Assembly: GCF_023701745.1 (NCBI RefSeq)
Contig: NZ_JAJOZB010000001.1
Coordinates: 7,115,001 to 7,179,000 of the forward strand
From: Streptomyces sp. RKAG293
GTDB taxonomy: Bacteria; Actinomycetota; Actinomycetes; Streptomycetales; Streptomycetaceae
Direction: 5' to 3'
Length of the DNA stretch: 64,000 nt
Made by a program: the position numbers and the translations under genes. The notes below the pieces were generated by a model. The model was given only the letters and a program-made list of their open reading frames with translations, was not told the DNA's origin and ran no database searches. Shown in pieces: positions 9,059 to 17,300 of this stretch. How positions within the stretch are numbered: the first letter of the stretch is position 1; each line of letters begins with the position of its first letter.

Positions 9059-9931
9059 TCAGTCTCCGTCGGCCGCGGTCCGCAGGATGATCCGGTGCTC
9101 GCCCGCGTACACGTTCATGGAGGAGCCGCGCAGGAAGCCGACGAGGGTCAGCCCCGACTCGGCCGCCAGGTCCACCGCCAGCGACGACGGCGCGGAGACC
9201 GCGGCCAGCACCGGGATGCCGGCCATCACCGCCTTCTGGGCCAGCTCGAAGGAAGCTCGGCCGGAGACCAGCAGGATCGACTCCGAGAGCGGCAGCAGGT
9301 CCTGCTGCAGGGCCCGGCCGACGAGCTTGTCGACGGCGTTGTGCCGGCCGACGTCCTCCCGGACGTCCACCATCTCCCCGTCCGCCGTGAAGAGCGCCGC
9401 CGCGTGCAGCCCCCCGGTCCGCTCGAAGACCTGCTGGGCCGCCCTGAGCCGGTCGGGGAGGACGGCCAGCAGATCCGTGCCGATACGGACCGGGGGAGTG
9501 TCGCCGATCTTCCAGAGGGCGTTGGTGCGCACGGCGTCCAGGCTGGCCTTGCCGCACAGGCCGCACGAGGACGTGGTGTAGACGTTCCGCTCCAGCGTGA
9601 TGTCGGGGACGGTGACGCCCTCGGCCAGCCGGACGTCGACGATGTTGTACGTGTTGGCGCCTCCCCCAGCTACCGCTGGGGGGACCCCCAGCGTCGCACC
9701 CGCGCAGTACACGATGTTCGCGATCTCGTCGGCGCGCCCGATCACGCCCTCACTCGCCAGGAACCCCACGGCGAGTGCGAAGTCGTCGCCCGGGGTGCGC
9801 ATGGTGATGGCCAGCGCCTTGCCGTTCAGCCGGATCTCCAGTGGCTCCTCCGCCACCAGGGTGTCGGCGCGGTGTCCTGCCACGCCGTCCCTGATGCGGA
9901 GTACGCGGCGGCGCTCGGTGACCCGTCCCAT
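9059..9931 (-). CDS. fdhD: Formate dehydrogenase accessory sulfurtransferase FdhD
   Basis: FdhD moves sulfur from a cysteine desulfurase to the molybdenum cofactor of formate dehydrogenases. The 290-residue protein has the expected EEPLEIRLNG start, the catalytic CGLCG motif (about residue 130), MVDVREDVGRHNAVDKLVG, and LLVSGRASFELAQKA. It is unusual in carrying an in-frame insert of about 12 residues (LGVPPAVAGGGA) between YCAGAT and NTYNIVDV; this is encoded by a short repeat described separately. Only 6 bp separate the ATG from the stop of the upstream iron-sulfur protein remnant. No formate dehydrogenase catalytic subunit lies in the window. Confidence 0.95.
   Translation of the reverse strand: MGRVTERRRVLRIRDGVAGHRADTLVAEEPLEIRLNGKALAITMRTPGDDFALAVGFLASEGVIGRADEIANIVYCAGATLGVPPAVAGGGANTYNIVDVRLAEGVTVPDITLERNVYTTSSCGLCGKASLDAVRTNALWKIGDTPPVRIGTDLLAVLPDRLRAAQQVFERTGGLHAAALFTADGEMVDVREDVGRHNAVDKLVGRALQQDLLPLSESILLVSGRASFELAQKAVMAGIPVLAAVSAPSSLAVDLAAESGLTLVGFLRGSSMNVYAGEHRIILRTAADGD
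9661..9692. repeat. Short GC-rich hairpin repeat inserted in fdhD
   Basis: CCCCCAGC, a TACC loop, GCTGGGGG, then a second CCCCCAGC direct copy form a compact palindromic element. It resembles the short CCCCCAGC/GCTGGGGG elements I recall from many Streptomyces intergenic regions. It is read through in frame and adds a Gly/Pro/Ala/Val-rich loop to FdhD. Confidence 0.7.
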
Positions 9932-9937
9932 AGCTGA

Positions 9938-10060
9938 TCAGTCCCGGTTCTGTACGTGCTGGATGCGTCCGACGAACCGATATCCGAATCGGCCCTTGAT
10001 ACAGAGGTTGCCATGGGTGACCGGGTCGTCGTGCGGCGAGGTCACCTTGACCGCCTGGTC
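9938..10060 (-). pseudogene. 3' remnant of a 2Fe-2S/4Fe-4S iron-sulfur protein gene (NuoG/formate-dehydrogenase-like)
   Basis: Read on the minus strand, about 40 codons ending just before fdhD encode KVTSPHDDPVTHGNLCIKGRFGY, then RFVGRIQHVQNRD and a stop. This is the characteristic C-terminal end of the actinobacterial iron-sulfur protein that resembles the N-terminal part of formate dehydrogenase/NuoG. That protein is normally about 280 residues with multiple Cys clusters. Here the frame upstream (EYILRHTSSRPPTRSPWHRS) bears no resemblance to the family and no ferredoxin cysteines are present, so the gene body has been deleted. The ending also seems to carry a few extra residues (RFVGRI). 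The assignment rests on remembered family sequences. Confidence 0.6.
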
Positions 10061-10226
10061 AGACCGGTGCCAGGGTGATCGCGTCGGCGGCCTCGACGAC
10101 GTATGTCGCAGGATGTACTCAGTAGACTGCGGACGAAACCGATTTCCCGGGCCCGAATGTCTGGCCGGGCTCGCCGCTCAGGTCGACCGGGCCGGCAGGG
10201 ACCGACCCGGAAACGCGAGAGACGAC

Positions 10227-10601
10227 ATGAGTGAGCAGCCGACCGCTTCGGGCACCTTTGTCGCGGACGAGGACGTCAGAGCGCGACTGCTGTACCTGCG
10301 CGGCAGTATCGACAATCTGGACGCGGCCCTGGTGCACCTGCTCGCCGAGCGGTTCAAGTGCACCCAGCAGGTCGGCGAGTTGAAGGCCGCCCACGACCTG
10401 CCGCCGGCCGACCCGGCCCGCGAGGCAGCCCAGATCGCCCGGCTGCGTGAACTGGCCGAGGACGCCCGGCTGGACCCGGCCTTCGCCGAGAAGATGCTGA
10501 ACTTCATCATCGGCGAGGTCGTTCGGCACCACAAAGTGATCGCCGGACGCTCCACCGAGGACGCGGGCGAGAGCTCCGGCACGGGCGAGGGCGAAGGCTA
10601 G
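10227..10601 (+). CDS. Chorismate mutase (AroQ class)
   Basis: This 124-residue helical AroQ-type enzyme rearranges chorismate to prephenate for Phe/Tyr synthesis. Helix 1 carries LLYLRGSIDNLDAALVHLLAERFKCTQQVGELK, with Arg, Asp and the active-site Lys. Helices 2-3 run through REAAQIARLRELAEDARLDPAFAEKMLNFIIGEVVRHHKVI. The length is typical of the short secondary actinobacterial forms. The C-terminus (STEDAGESSGTGEGEG) is a low-complexity acidic tail. The start is ATG at 10227 with GAGAG about 6 bases upstream. The next gene begins 45 bp further on. Confidence 0.9.
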   Translation: MSEQPTASGTFVADEDVRARLLYLRGSIDNLDAALVHLLAERFKCTQQVGELKAAHDLPPADPAREAAQIARLRELAEDARLDPAFAEKMLNFIIGEVVRHHKVIAGRSTEDAGESSGTGEGEG

Positions 10602-10646
10602 AGCGCGGGCACGGGCGAGGGCGACGGAGTCGCCTGGACCGGGGGT

Positions 10647-11033
10647 GTGGCGCTCACCGCACTTCCTCCGAAGTCGGAGCTTCCCGGAACCGGGGTCGCT
10701 ATCGTCGCCCGCAGCGACGCCCGCCTGGGCGTCGGGACGATGTCCGGACTGCGGCCGGGCGACGCCCATGTCATCCGCAATGCGGGCGGATGCGTCAATG
10801 ACGACACCCTCCACTCGCTGCGCTTGAGTCAGACTGTAGGCGGGACCAGTGAAATCCTGCTGGTGCACCACGAGGACTGTGCGGCTCTCGGTGATCCCGC
10901 CGATGATCTACGGGCGTGTCTGATCCGGCTCCGTGACAACCAAGAGCTGCCCCATACCGATGTGGTGCGCGGCTTCGTCTCCACGCGCGGTGGTGCTCCG
11001 CGCGAGATCCGCCCCGAACGAGCGGAGAACTGA
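10647..11033 (+). CDS. Beta-carbonic-anhydrase-like protein with degenerate zinc site
   Basis: The 128-residue product aligns by eye with short actinobacterial beta-carbonic anhydrases. It has LRPGDAHVIRNAGG, DDTLHSLRLSQ and EILLVHHEDC (the His-x2-Cys zinc pair). The first zinc ligand, Cys in the normal CMDAR motif, is replaced: the sequence is VARSDARLGV, with CGC (Arg) where TGC (Cys) is expected, although Asp-x-Arg is kept. The region after HHEDC is about 25 residues shorter than usual. It is therefore probably inactive or repurposed. GTG at 10647 is the first usable start and no convincing ribosome site is seen. Its stop overlaps the ATG of the aldehyde dehydrogenase gene. Confidence 0.7.
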   Translation: MALTALPPKSELPGTGVAIVARSDARLGVGTMSGLRPGDAHVIRNAGGCVNDDTLHSLRLSQTVGGTSEILLVHHEDCAALGDPADDLRACLIRLRDNQELPHTDVVRGFVSTRGGAPREIRPERAEN

Positions 11034-12571
11034 TGACCCTCATCCTCAAGCCCGGCACGGCCTGGTCCGACGCCTGGCGGCGTTGCGTCGAGGTCGCCCC
11101 CGAGGCGTTCCACGAAGACCGCGTACTCAACCACTGGAACGGCCGCTGGCAGGCGGACGGCCGGCTGCTGCCGACCACCTCGCCCGTCGACGGTTCTCCC
11201 CTCGCCGCCCTCCCCCGATTGGACGCGGCCAGCGCCCATCTGGCCGTACGGGCGTCGCTCGATCAGCACCGGGCGTGGCGGGAGGTGCCGCTCGCCGACC
11301 GCAAGGCGCGGGTGAGCGCGACCCTGGACGCGCTCACCGAGCACCGTGAACTCCTCGCGCTGCTGCTCGTCTGGGAGATCGGCAAGCCCTGGCGGCTCGC
11401 CCAGGCGGACGTGGACCGGGCCATCGACGGCGTGCGCTGGTACGTCGGCGAGATCGACCGGATGGTCGAGGGCCGGACCCCGCTGCCCGGACCGGTCAGC
11501 AACATCGCCAGCTGGAACTACCCGATGAGCGTCCTGGTCCACGCCATGCTGGTGCAGGCGCTGGCCGGCAACGCCGTCATCGCCAAGACCCCCACCGACG
11601 GCGGTCTCGCCTGTCTCACCCTCGCCACCGCGCTGGCCGCCCGCGAGGGCCTGCCCGTCACGCTGGTCAGCGGCAGCGGCGGCGAGCTGTCCGAGGCGCT
11701 GGTCAGGGCCCCGGAGATCGGCTGCGTCTCTTTCGTCGGCGGCCGCGACGCGGGCGGCCGGGTCGCCGCCTCCGTCGCCGACCTCGGCAAGCGGCACATC
11801 CTGGAGCAGGAGGGCCTCAACGCCTGGGGTGTGTGGAACTACACCGACTGGCCCACCCTGACCGGGCACATCCGCAAGACCTTCGACTACGCCAAGCAGC
11901 GCTGCACCGCCTACCCGCGGTTCGTCGTGCAGCGCGAGACGTTCGACCAGTTCCTGACCGCGTACCTGCCGGGCGTCCAGGCCGTCACCTTCGGCCACCC
12001 GCTGGCCGTCGAGCACCCCGACGACGACCTGCCCGAGCTGGACTTCGGGCCGCTGATCAACGCGGCCAAGGCGAAGGAACTCGGCGACCTGGTCTCCGAG
12101 GCCATCAGCCGCGGCGCGGTCCCGCTGCACCACGGCTCGCTCGCCGAGGGACGCTTCCTGCCCGGCCAGGACACCTCCGCGTACCTGCCGCCGGTCACCC
12201 TGCTCAACCCGCCCTCGACCTCACCGCTGCACCACGCGGAACCGTTCGGCCCGGTCGACACCCTCGTCCTGGTCGACACCGAGGCCGAACTGCTGGCCGC
12301 GATGAACGCCAGCAACGGCGCGCTGGTGGCGACCCTCGCCACCGACGACCAGGGCGCCTTCGACCGGCTCGCCCCGCAGATCAGGGCCTTCAAGGTCGGT
12401 CACAGCAAGCCGCGTTCGCGCGGTGACCGCGAAGAGCTCTTCGGCGGCTTCGGCGCCTCCTGGCGCGGTGCCTTCGTCGGCGGCGAACTGCTGGTCCGCG
12501 CCGTCACCGAGGGGGCGGCCGACGAGCGGCTGCCCGGCAACTTCCCGGGCTACCGGCTCCAGCCCAGCTGA
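11033..12571 (+). CDS. Aldehyde dehydrogenase family protein
   Basis: This 512-residue NAD(P)-dependent aldehyde dehydrogenase oxidises an aldehyde to the acid. Visible elements are the WNYPMSVLVHAMLVQALAGNAVIAKTP cofactor region (about residues 160-190), FVGGRDAGGR (around 230), the general-base Glu in LEQEGLNAWGVW (about 255) and the nucleophile Cys in AKQRCTAYPRF (about 290). The second half carries PLHHAEPFGPVDTLVLVDT and FGGFGASWRGAF. The N-terminal 60 residues are longer than in the classical family. Its ATG overlaps the stop of the carbonic-anhydrase-like gene, suggesting translational coupling. The substrate is unknown. Confidence 0.9.
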   Translation: MTLILKPGTAWSDAWRRCVEVAPEAFHEDRVLNHWNGRWQADGRLLPTTSPVDGSPLAALPRLDAASAHLAVRASLDQHRAWREVPLADRKARVSATLDALTEHRELLALLLVWEIGKPWRLAQADVDRAIDGVRWYVGEIDRMVEGRTPLPGPVSNIASWNYPMSVLVHAMLVQALAGNAVIAKTPTDGGLACLTLATALAAREGLPVTLVSGSGGELSEALVRAPEIGCVSFVGGRDAGGRVAASVADLGKRHILEQEGLNAWGVWNYTDWPTLTGHIRKTFDYAKQRCTAYPRFVVQRETFDQFLTAYLPGVQAVTFGHPLAVEHPDDDLPELDFGPLINAAKAKELGDLVSEAISRGAVPLHHGSLAEGRFLPGQDTSAYLPPVTLLNPPSTSPLHHAEPFGPVDTLVLVDTEAELLAAMNASNGALVATLATDDQGAFDRLAPQIRAFKVGHSKPRSRGDREELFGGFGASWRGAFVGGELLVRAVTEGAADERLPGNFPGYRLQPS

Positions 12572-12584
12572 TCCGCGGCCGGTC

Positions 12585-12616
12585 CCGGTGGTGACGGCAC
12601 TCGCCGTCGCCACCGG
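12585..12616. terminator. Bidirectional hairpin terminator
   Basis: A 14-bp stem (CCGGTGGTGACGGC / GCCGTCGCCACCGG, one G-U pair) with a 4-base loop sits between the convergent aldehyde dehydrogenase and DUF2254 genes. Confidence 0.7.
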
Positions 12617-12622
12617 GGCAGG

Positions 12623-13957
12623 TCACCCGATGCCCTGATGGTCGGCGAGCAGCGCGAACTCACGGTCCGCGGCGTCCGGCACCTCACGCTCCACGGACTG
12701 CTCCACCAGCGCGCGATGCCGCTCCAGCGGCCTGCGCCGGTCCGGCGGCACGAGCAGCAGCAGATCGTCGAGACCGGCCAGCAGCCTCCGGGTGACCTGC
12801 GGGCTGGTGGTCGCGCACAGCCGGATCTCGGTGAACCCCAGATCCACCAGATCACCCCAGGACGGCAGATCCTGCACCAGCCGCACCGTCCCCGAACGGT
12901 CGGTGTGGTGCACCGCGCCCAGCGGCCGGTCCGCCACCGCCGCCAGGAACTGCACGATCCGGTCCAGGCACTGCACCGCCGTCGTCGGATCGTTGATGGC
13001 CGACGACAGCGCCCGCAGCCCGATGTCCGCCAGCTGCCGCAGCCCGAACCCCAGATCCTGGTGGAACGTCCGCTCCACCCCCACCGACACCGTGGACCGC
13101 AGCAGCCGCACCGGCAGCCGGCCCTCGCTGGGGCCGTGCACCGTCAGCAGCGGCGTCCCCGGCACCACGAAGTCCCCGATCCGCGGCACCAGCCGCAGCA
13201 CCGTCCCGCCCCGCCGCGCGATCCGGCACAGCCGCGCGATGTTCACGTCCCGCAGCACTCCCGCCCGCCCCCGGTGCGTGATCACCGAGACCTCCGCCGG
13301 CAGCGGCAGCGCCCCCTCGGGGGACCGCAGCGGATACGCCCCCAGCACCCGGAACGACTCCCGGGTGATCCGGTCGATCACATAGCTGACCCGCATCAGC
13401 CGGATCGTGGCGTTCACGTACGCCACGAACAGCCCCAGGCTGATCAGCACCAGCAGCACCGCCGTCAGCAGCGTGAACACCGGCACGCTGGTGACGAGCT
13501 TCGGATCCTGCTCCCCGTCGTACGACGCTTGGCCCGCCAGCGAGAACAGGAACGTCGCGAGGAACACCGCGAACGTCCCCTTGGTGATCCGGCTGCGCAC
13601 ATACAGCCGCACCACTCGCGGCGAGAACTGGCTGCTCGCCATCTGCAAGGCGACCAGCGAGATGCTGAAGACCACACCGATGAACGTCAGCATCGCCGAG
13701 CCCACCGTCGTCACGACCGACTTCGCGTCGTCCGCGATTTTGATCAACGACGTGACCGAGTCGTAGTCGCCCTCGTCCTGCAGCGCCCCGATCAGCCAGG
13801 CGTCCAGCTCCCCGACCGCACCCGCCAGCACCAGCGCCCCGACCAGCCCCACGGCCGGCGCGAACCAGAACGTGTCCCGCAGATGCTCCCGCAGCGGCGA
13901 AAGCGCCCGTGGCCTGCGGCTTTCACGGTGTGTAACCAAAGGTGACATATCGCTCAC
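12623..13957 (-). CDS. DUF2254 family membrane protein
   Basis: This 444-residue protein has four N-terminal transmembrane helices: WFAPAVGLVGALVLAGAVG, GSAMLTFIGVVFSISLVAL, GTFAVFLATFLFSLAG and VFTLLTAVLLVLISLGLFVAY. Between them lies the family signature FSISLVALQMASSQFSPRVVR. A soluble C-terminal part follows, with SSAINDPTTAVQCLDRIVQFL. DUF2254 proteins are widespread and uncharacterised. The start is GTG at 13957; an ATG three codons later is an alternative. The gene is convergent to the aldehyde dehydrogenase and about 160 bp from tRNA-Leu on the other side. Confidence 0.88.
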   Translation of the reverse strand: MSDMSPLVTHRESRRPRALSPLREHLRDTFWFAPAVGLVGALVLAGAVGELDAWLIGALQDEGDYDSVTSLIKIADDAKSVVTTVGSAMLTFIGVVFSISLVALQMASSQFSPRVVRLYVRSRITKGTFAVFLATFLFSLAGQASYDGEQDPKLVTSVPVFTLLTAVLLVLISLGLFVAYVNATIRLMRVSYVIDRITRESFRVLGAYPLRSPEGALPLPAEVSVITHRGRAGVLRDVNIARLCRIARRGGTVLRLVPRIGDFVVPGTPLLTVHGPSEGRLPVRLLRSTVSVGVERTFHQDLGFGLRQLADIGLRALSSAINDPTTAVQCLDRIVQFLAAVADRPLGAVHHTDRSGTVRLVQDLPSWGDLVDLGFTEIRLCATTSPQVTRRLLAGLDDLLLLVPPDRRRPLERHRALVEQSVEREVPDAADREFALLADHQGIG

Positions 13958-14120
13958 ACCCGGACCCTACGTCCTCCCACCCCCCGAACCCGGGACCCTG
14001 CCCACCCTCGCGCACGGCCCCCGGCACGGCGCCCAGCACGGCGTCTTATGCAGGTGAGAAGCACTCCGATTCCTTGGTATCGTTGTCCATGTCGCCGCGG
14101 GAAACCTCGGCACACACCCT

Positions 14121-14208
14121 GTCCGGGTGGCGGAATGGCAGACGCGCTAGCTTGAGGTGCTAGTGCCCTTTATCGGGCGTGGGGGTTCAAGTCCCCCCTC
14201 GGACACCA
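14121..14208 (+). tRNA. tRNA-Leu (anticodon GAG)
   Basis: This 88-base class II tRNA reads CUC/CUU codons. The 7-bp acceptor stem GTCCGGG/CTCGGAC has one G-U pair. The anticodon arm CTAGC-TTGAGGT-GCTAG places GAG at the anticodon. The long variable arm TGCCCTTTATCGGGCG is diagnostic of Leu/Ser, and the T arm has GTTCAAG. The 3' CCA is encoded (14206-14208). Confidence 0.97.
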
Positions 14209-14221
14209 GCAGTACTTCTCC

Positions 14222-14252
14222 AGTGCCGGCCGATCATCGGCCGGCACTGTTT
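14222..14252 (+). terminator. Terminator of tRNA-Leu
   Basis: A nearly gapless inverted repeat (AGTGCCGGCCGAT-C-ATCGGCCGGCACT) followed by GTTTG lies 14 bases after the tRNA CCA end. Confidence 0.75.
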
Positions 14253-14338
14253 GCGTTGGTGGCGCCCGCCACGTTGTTGGCCCGGCGCTCCTTGTCCCGC
14301 ACGGGAAATCCGCTGGTGAGGGACGTATCCGGCCCGGC

Positions 14339-17300
14339 ATGATCGCCCTCATGGCCCGCACCCCGCACGATTCCGGATCCCTCGCCGACGCCCTACTCAC
14401 GGCGCTGGACCCGCTGCCCTATCCGGCGCGCATGCGTGAGCTCGCTCGGCGCGCACGGGGCGCCGCCGCGCGCGGTGACCTGGGTGTGCTGCTGCGGGGG
14501 CTGTCGGGCCGTGGCGCCTACGAACGGCGGCTGGCCGCCGCTGCGGCTGCCGTTGGACGTGACGTCGGTTATCTGCAGGTCAGGCTCGCGGACCCGGACG
14601 CGCTCGTGCGCGGGTATGCGGTCAAGGCCGTCGAACGCGGGCACATCCCTGATGCCGCGGTCGTCGAGGTCCTCGACGACGCCCCCGCGGCCGTACGCCG
14701 GCAGGTGGTTCGCGCGGTGGTCGCCGACCGGCGCTCCGCGCTCGCCGACCGGCTGATCGATCCCTACCGGACGTGCTGGGGCGACGAGGAGGCGGCACGG
14801 CTGCTGGCCGCGTGCGGTACGGCGACCGTCGTACGGCTGCTGCCGGAACTGTCCCACGCGGTCAGGGGATGGGCGCTGCTGGGGCTGCGGCACCCCGTAG
14901 AGGTGCTGGACGAGGCGGGACGCCAGCTCGAAGCGCTGCCGGAGACGATGCGCGACGCCTGGTGGGAAGGGCGGGCGGCGGGGGTGGCGGCGGCCGTGTC
15001 GGCGGAGCCGGAGCGCGTGCTCGATCTGCTGGAGCGGCTGTGTCCCGGGCCGCCCCCGGCCCGGATCCTGGACCGGATCGACGATCTCGTGTCGGCGGAG
15101 CCCGGCCGTACCCTGCGCTACCTGCTGGCCCCCGAACGGACCGGCGCACTGCTACGACGGGGCCTCAAGCGCTCCACTCTGGGACGTCTCGTACGCCTGG
15201 ACCCGCCGGAACTCGTCGATCTCGGCCGGGCCATGAGTCAGGACCACGCAGCTCTCGCCAAGCTGCTCAAGGCGCTGCCGCCGTCCCGTCGCAACGTGCT
15301 GTTCGATGCGTTCACCAGCGGACAGGACCTGGGCCGGGCGGTTCTGGACCCGGTGCTGCTCGCGGTCCTCCCTCACGCGCGGCGTGAGTCCGAGGCGCGG
15401 CGGATGGCCGCTCAGGCGCGGGAGCGCGGGGAGTCCTGGACCGCGGTGCTGACCGCGGTGTCCTTCCTGCCGGTCGCCGAGGCGGTCGAGGAGCTGACGG
15501 CCGCGACCCGTCGGCCGGCCGCCGAGGACCGGGCCCAGGCGTGGCCGCTGCTGGTGCGCAACGCGGCCCGTTCCGGCGAGCCCGCGCGGGCCACCGCGGT
15601 GCTGGGCACGATGGAGCGCCTGCGCAATGAGCAGGACCCTGTGCGATCCGCCGCGCTCGCGGCGCTCGCGGAGACGCCTGCCCGGCTCTTCACGGATGGC
15701 GACGCGGATGCCCTGGAGCGCATCACCACCGACGCGATCGAGGCCCGCGACTCGTCCTGGAAGACCCACCATGCCCTGCGCACGCTCGCCGTGAACCTGC
15801 TGCGCGAACATGCCACCACGCGGGAACAGCGGCTGGTCGGCTGGGCCCTCAGCACCTTGGAGCGGCTGCACGGGCACACCGGCGGCGTCGATCTGGGCCG
15901 GCTGGACGAGGGGCTGCGCCGCGGTCAGGAACACGAGGTGTTCGCTGCGCTGCGGCCGTGGCTGGAGGCGGGCGCTGCGAAAGCCGATCACAGCCTGACG
16001 TTCGCCCTCACCCGCTCGCTCGGCCGGCGCGCCCGCGCCATGCCGCAGCTGCGCGAACTGCTGTGGCAGGCCATCCGGTTCGGTGACAACGCGACGGTGG
16101 AGCAAGCCATCGGGTACTGGCTGGAGGGTTCTCCGGACCGGGACACCGAGGTGCTCGCGATCCTCGAACTCGAACCGTCGACGGCCGTGCTGCAGCCTGT
16201 TCTGCACATACTGACCGAGCACCGCACCGATCTGCTCGACGCCGTTCTGGGCGACACCCCGCCCTACGGCCGCTTCCTCGTCGAGGGGGCCCCATGGATG
16301 CCGTGGATCGGCAGCTCGGTGAACGGCTGGCTGCCCCGCCACCAGGCCGCCGCCGCGCGGCTGCTGGCCCGGCGCGCGGCTGACGCCTCCCTGCCGATGC
16401 ACGAGCGCACCGCGGCGATAGCCCAGGCCGCCGTCATCCCGGAACTCGGCTCCGGCCTGGTCCGCCGCTTCACCGGGTCTTCCAGCGTGCCGCTCGCCGA
16501 AGCCGCGCTCGGCGCGCTGGTGTGGACGGACCGGCCGGGGGAGGCACTGCCGGAGCTGCTCGCCCACGTCGGGGGCGACCGCGCCCGGGTGGCCGCCTAC
16601 GCGGCGGCCCGCGCGACGCTGTACGTCGAGCCGTCCCGGCTGCAGGCCCACCTGCGCGCCGTACTGCTGCCCGACGAGACCGCCCCCACGAAGGTGACGA
16701 GCCGTAAGGAGGCGGCCAGGCTGGCCGCCACCCGGCTTCCCCTGGCGGACGCGGCCGCCCTGCTCGCCGACGCCTACCGGCGGGCCGGCCAGCACCATGA
16801 CGTGCGGGCTGCGTGCGTGGCCTTCACGACGGGGCTGCTCGGCTGCGAACCGGCCTGGGAGCTGCTGGAGGCGGCGGCGACCGGAGGGCCGGAAGTCCGG
16901 CAGGCCGTGCTGCGCACCCAGCCGCTCGACATCGCGGACCGGTACCGCGGGCGCTACGCGCGGCTCGTCACCGCCGTGTGCGAAAGCGCTGATCCGGAAA
17001 CCGCCCTGCGTGCGTTCGGGGCACTTCCGCAATGGGCCCTCTGGGCGCCCGAGGCGGCAGAGGTGGTGGTGTCCGCCGTCACCGATCTCGACAACCGGGA
17101 GACGTGGAGTGCCGCGGCCGGGGCGCTGATCGCCCTGGCGATCTCCGGATCGGCCGTATCGGCCGGCTCGGGGCAGGGCGACCCGCTGGCCCGCGCCCTG
17201 GCCTCGCTCGTGGCCGCCGCGGCTCTGCCGGACGAGCCGGACGCCGCCCCCGACCGTGACCGCCCGGCGCGCCGCCGGGTCCGGGCCCTCGCCGAGCACC

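Noticed and set aside
10059..10115. Short minus-strand frame ending AADAITLAPV as a gene end
   Set aside because: Fewer than 20 codons are open and no family was recognised; it is noted only as possible debris beside the iron-sulfur remnant.
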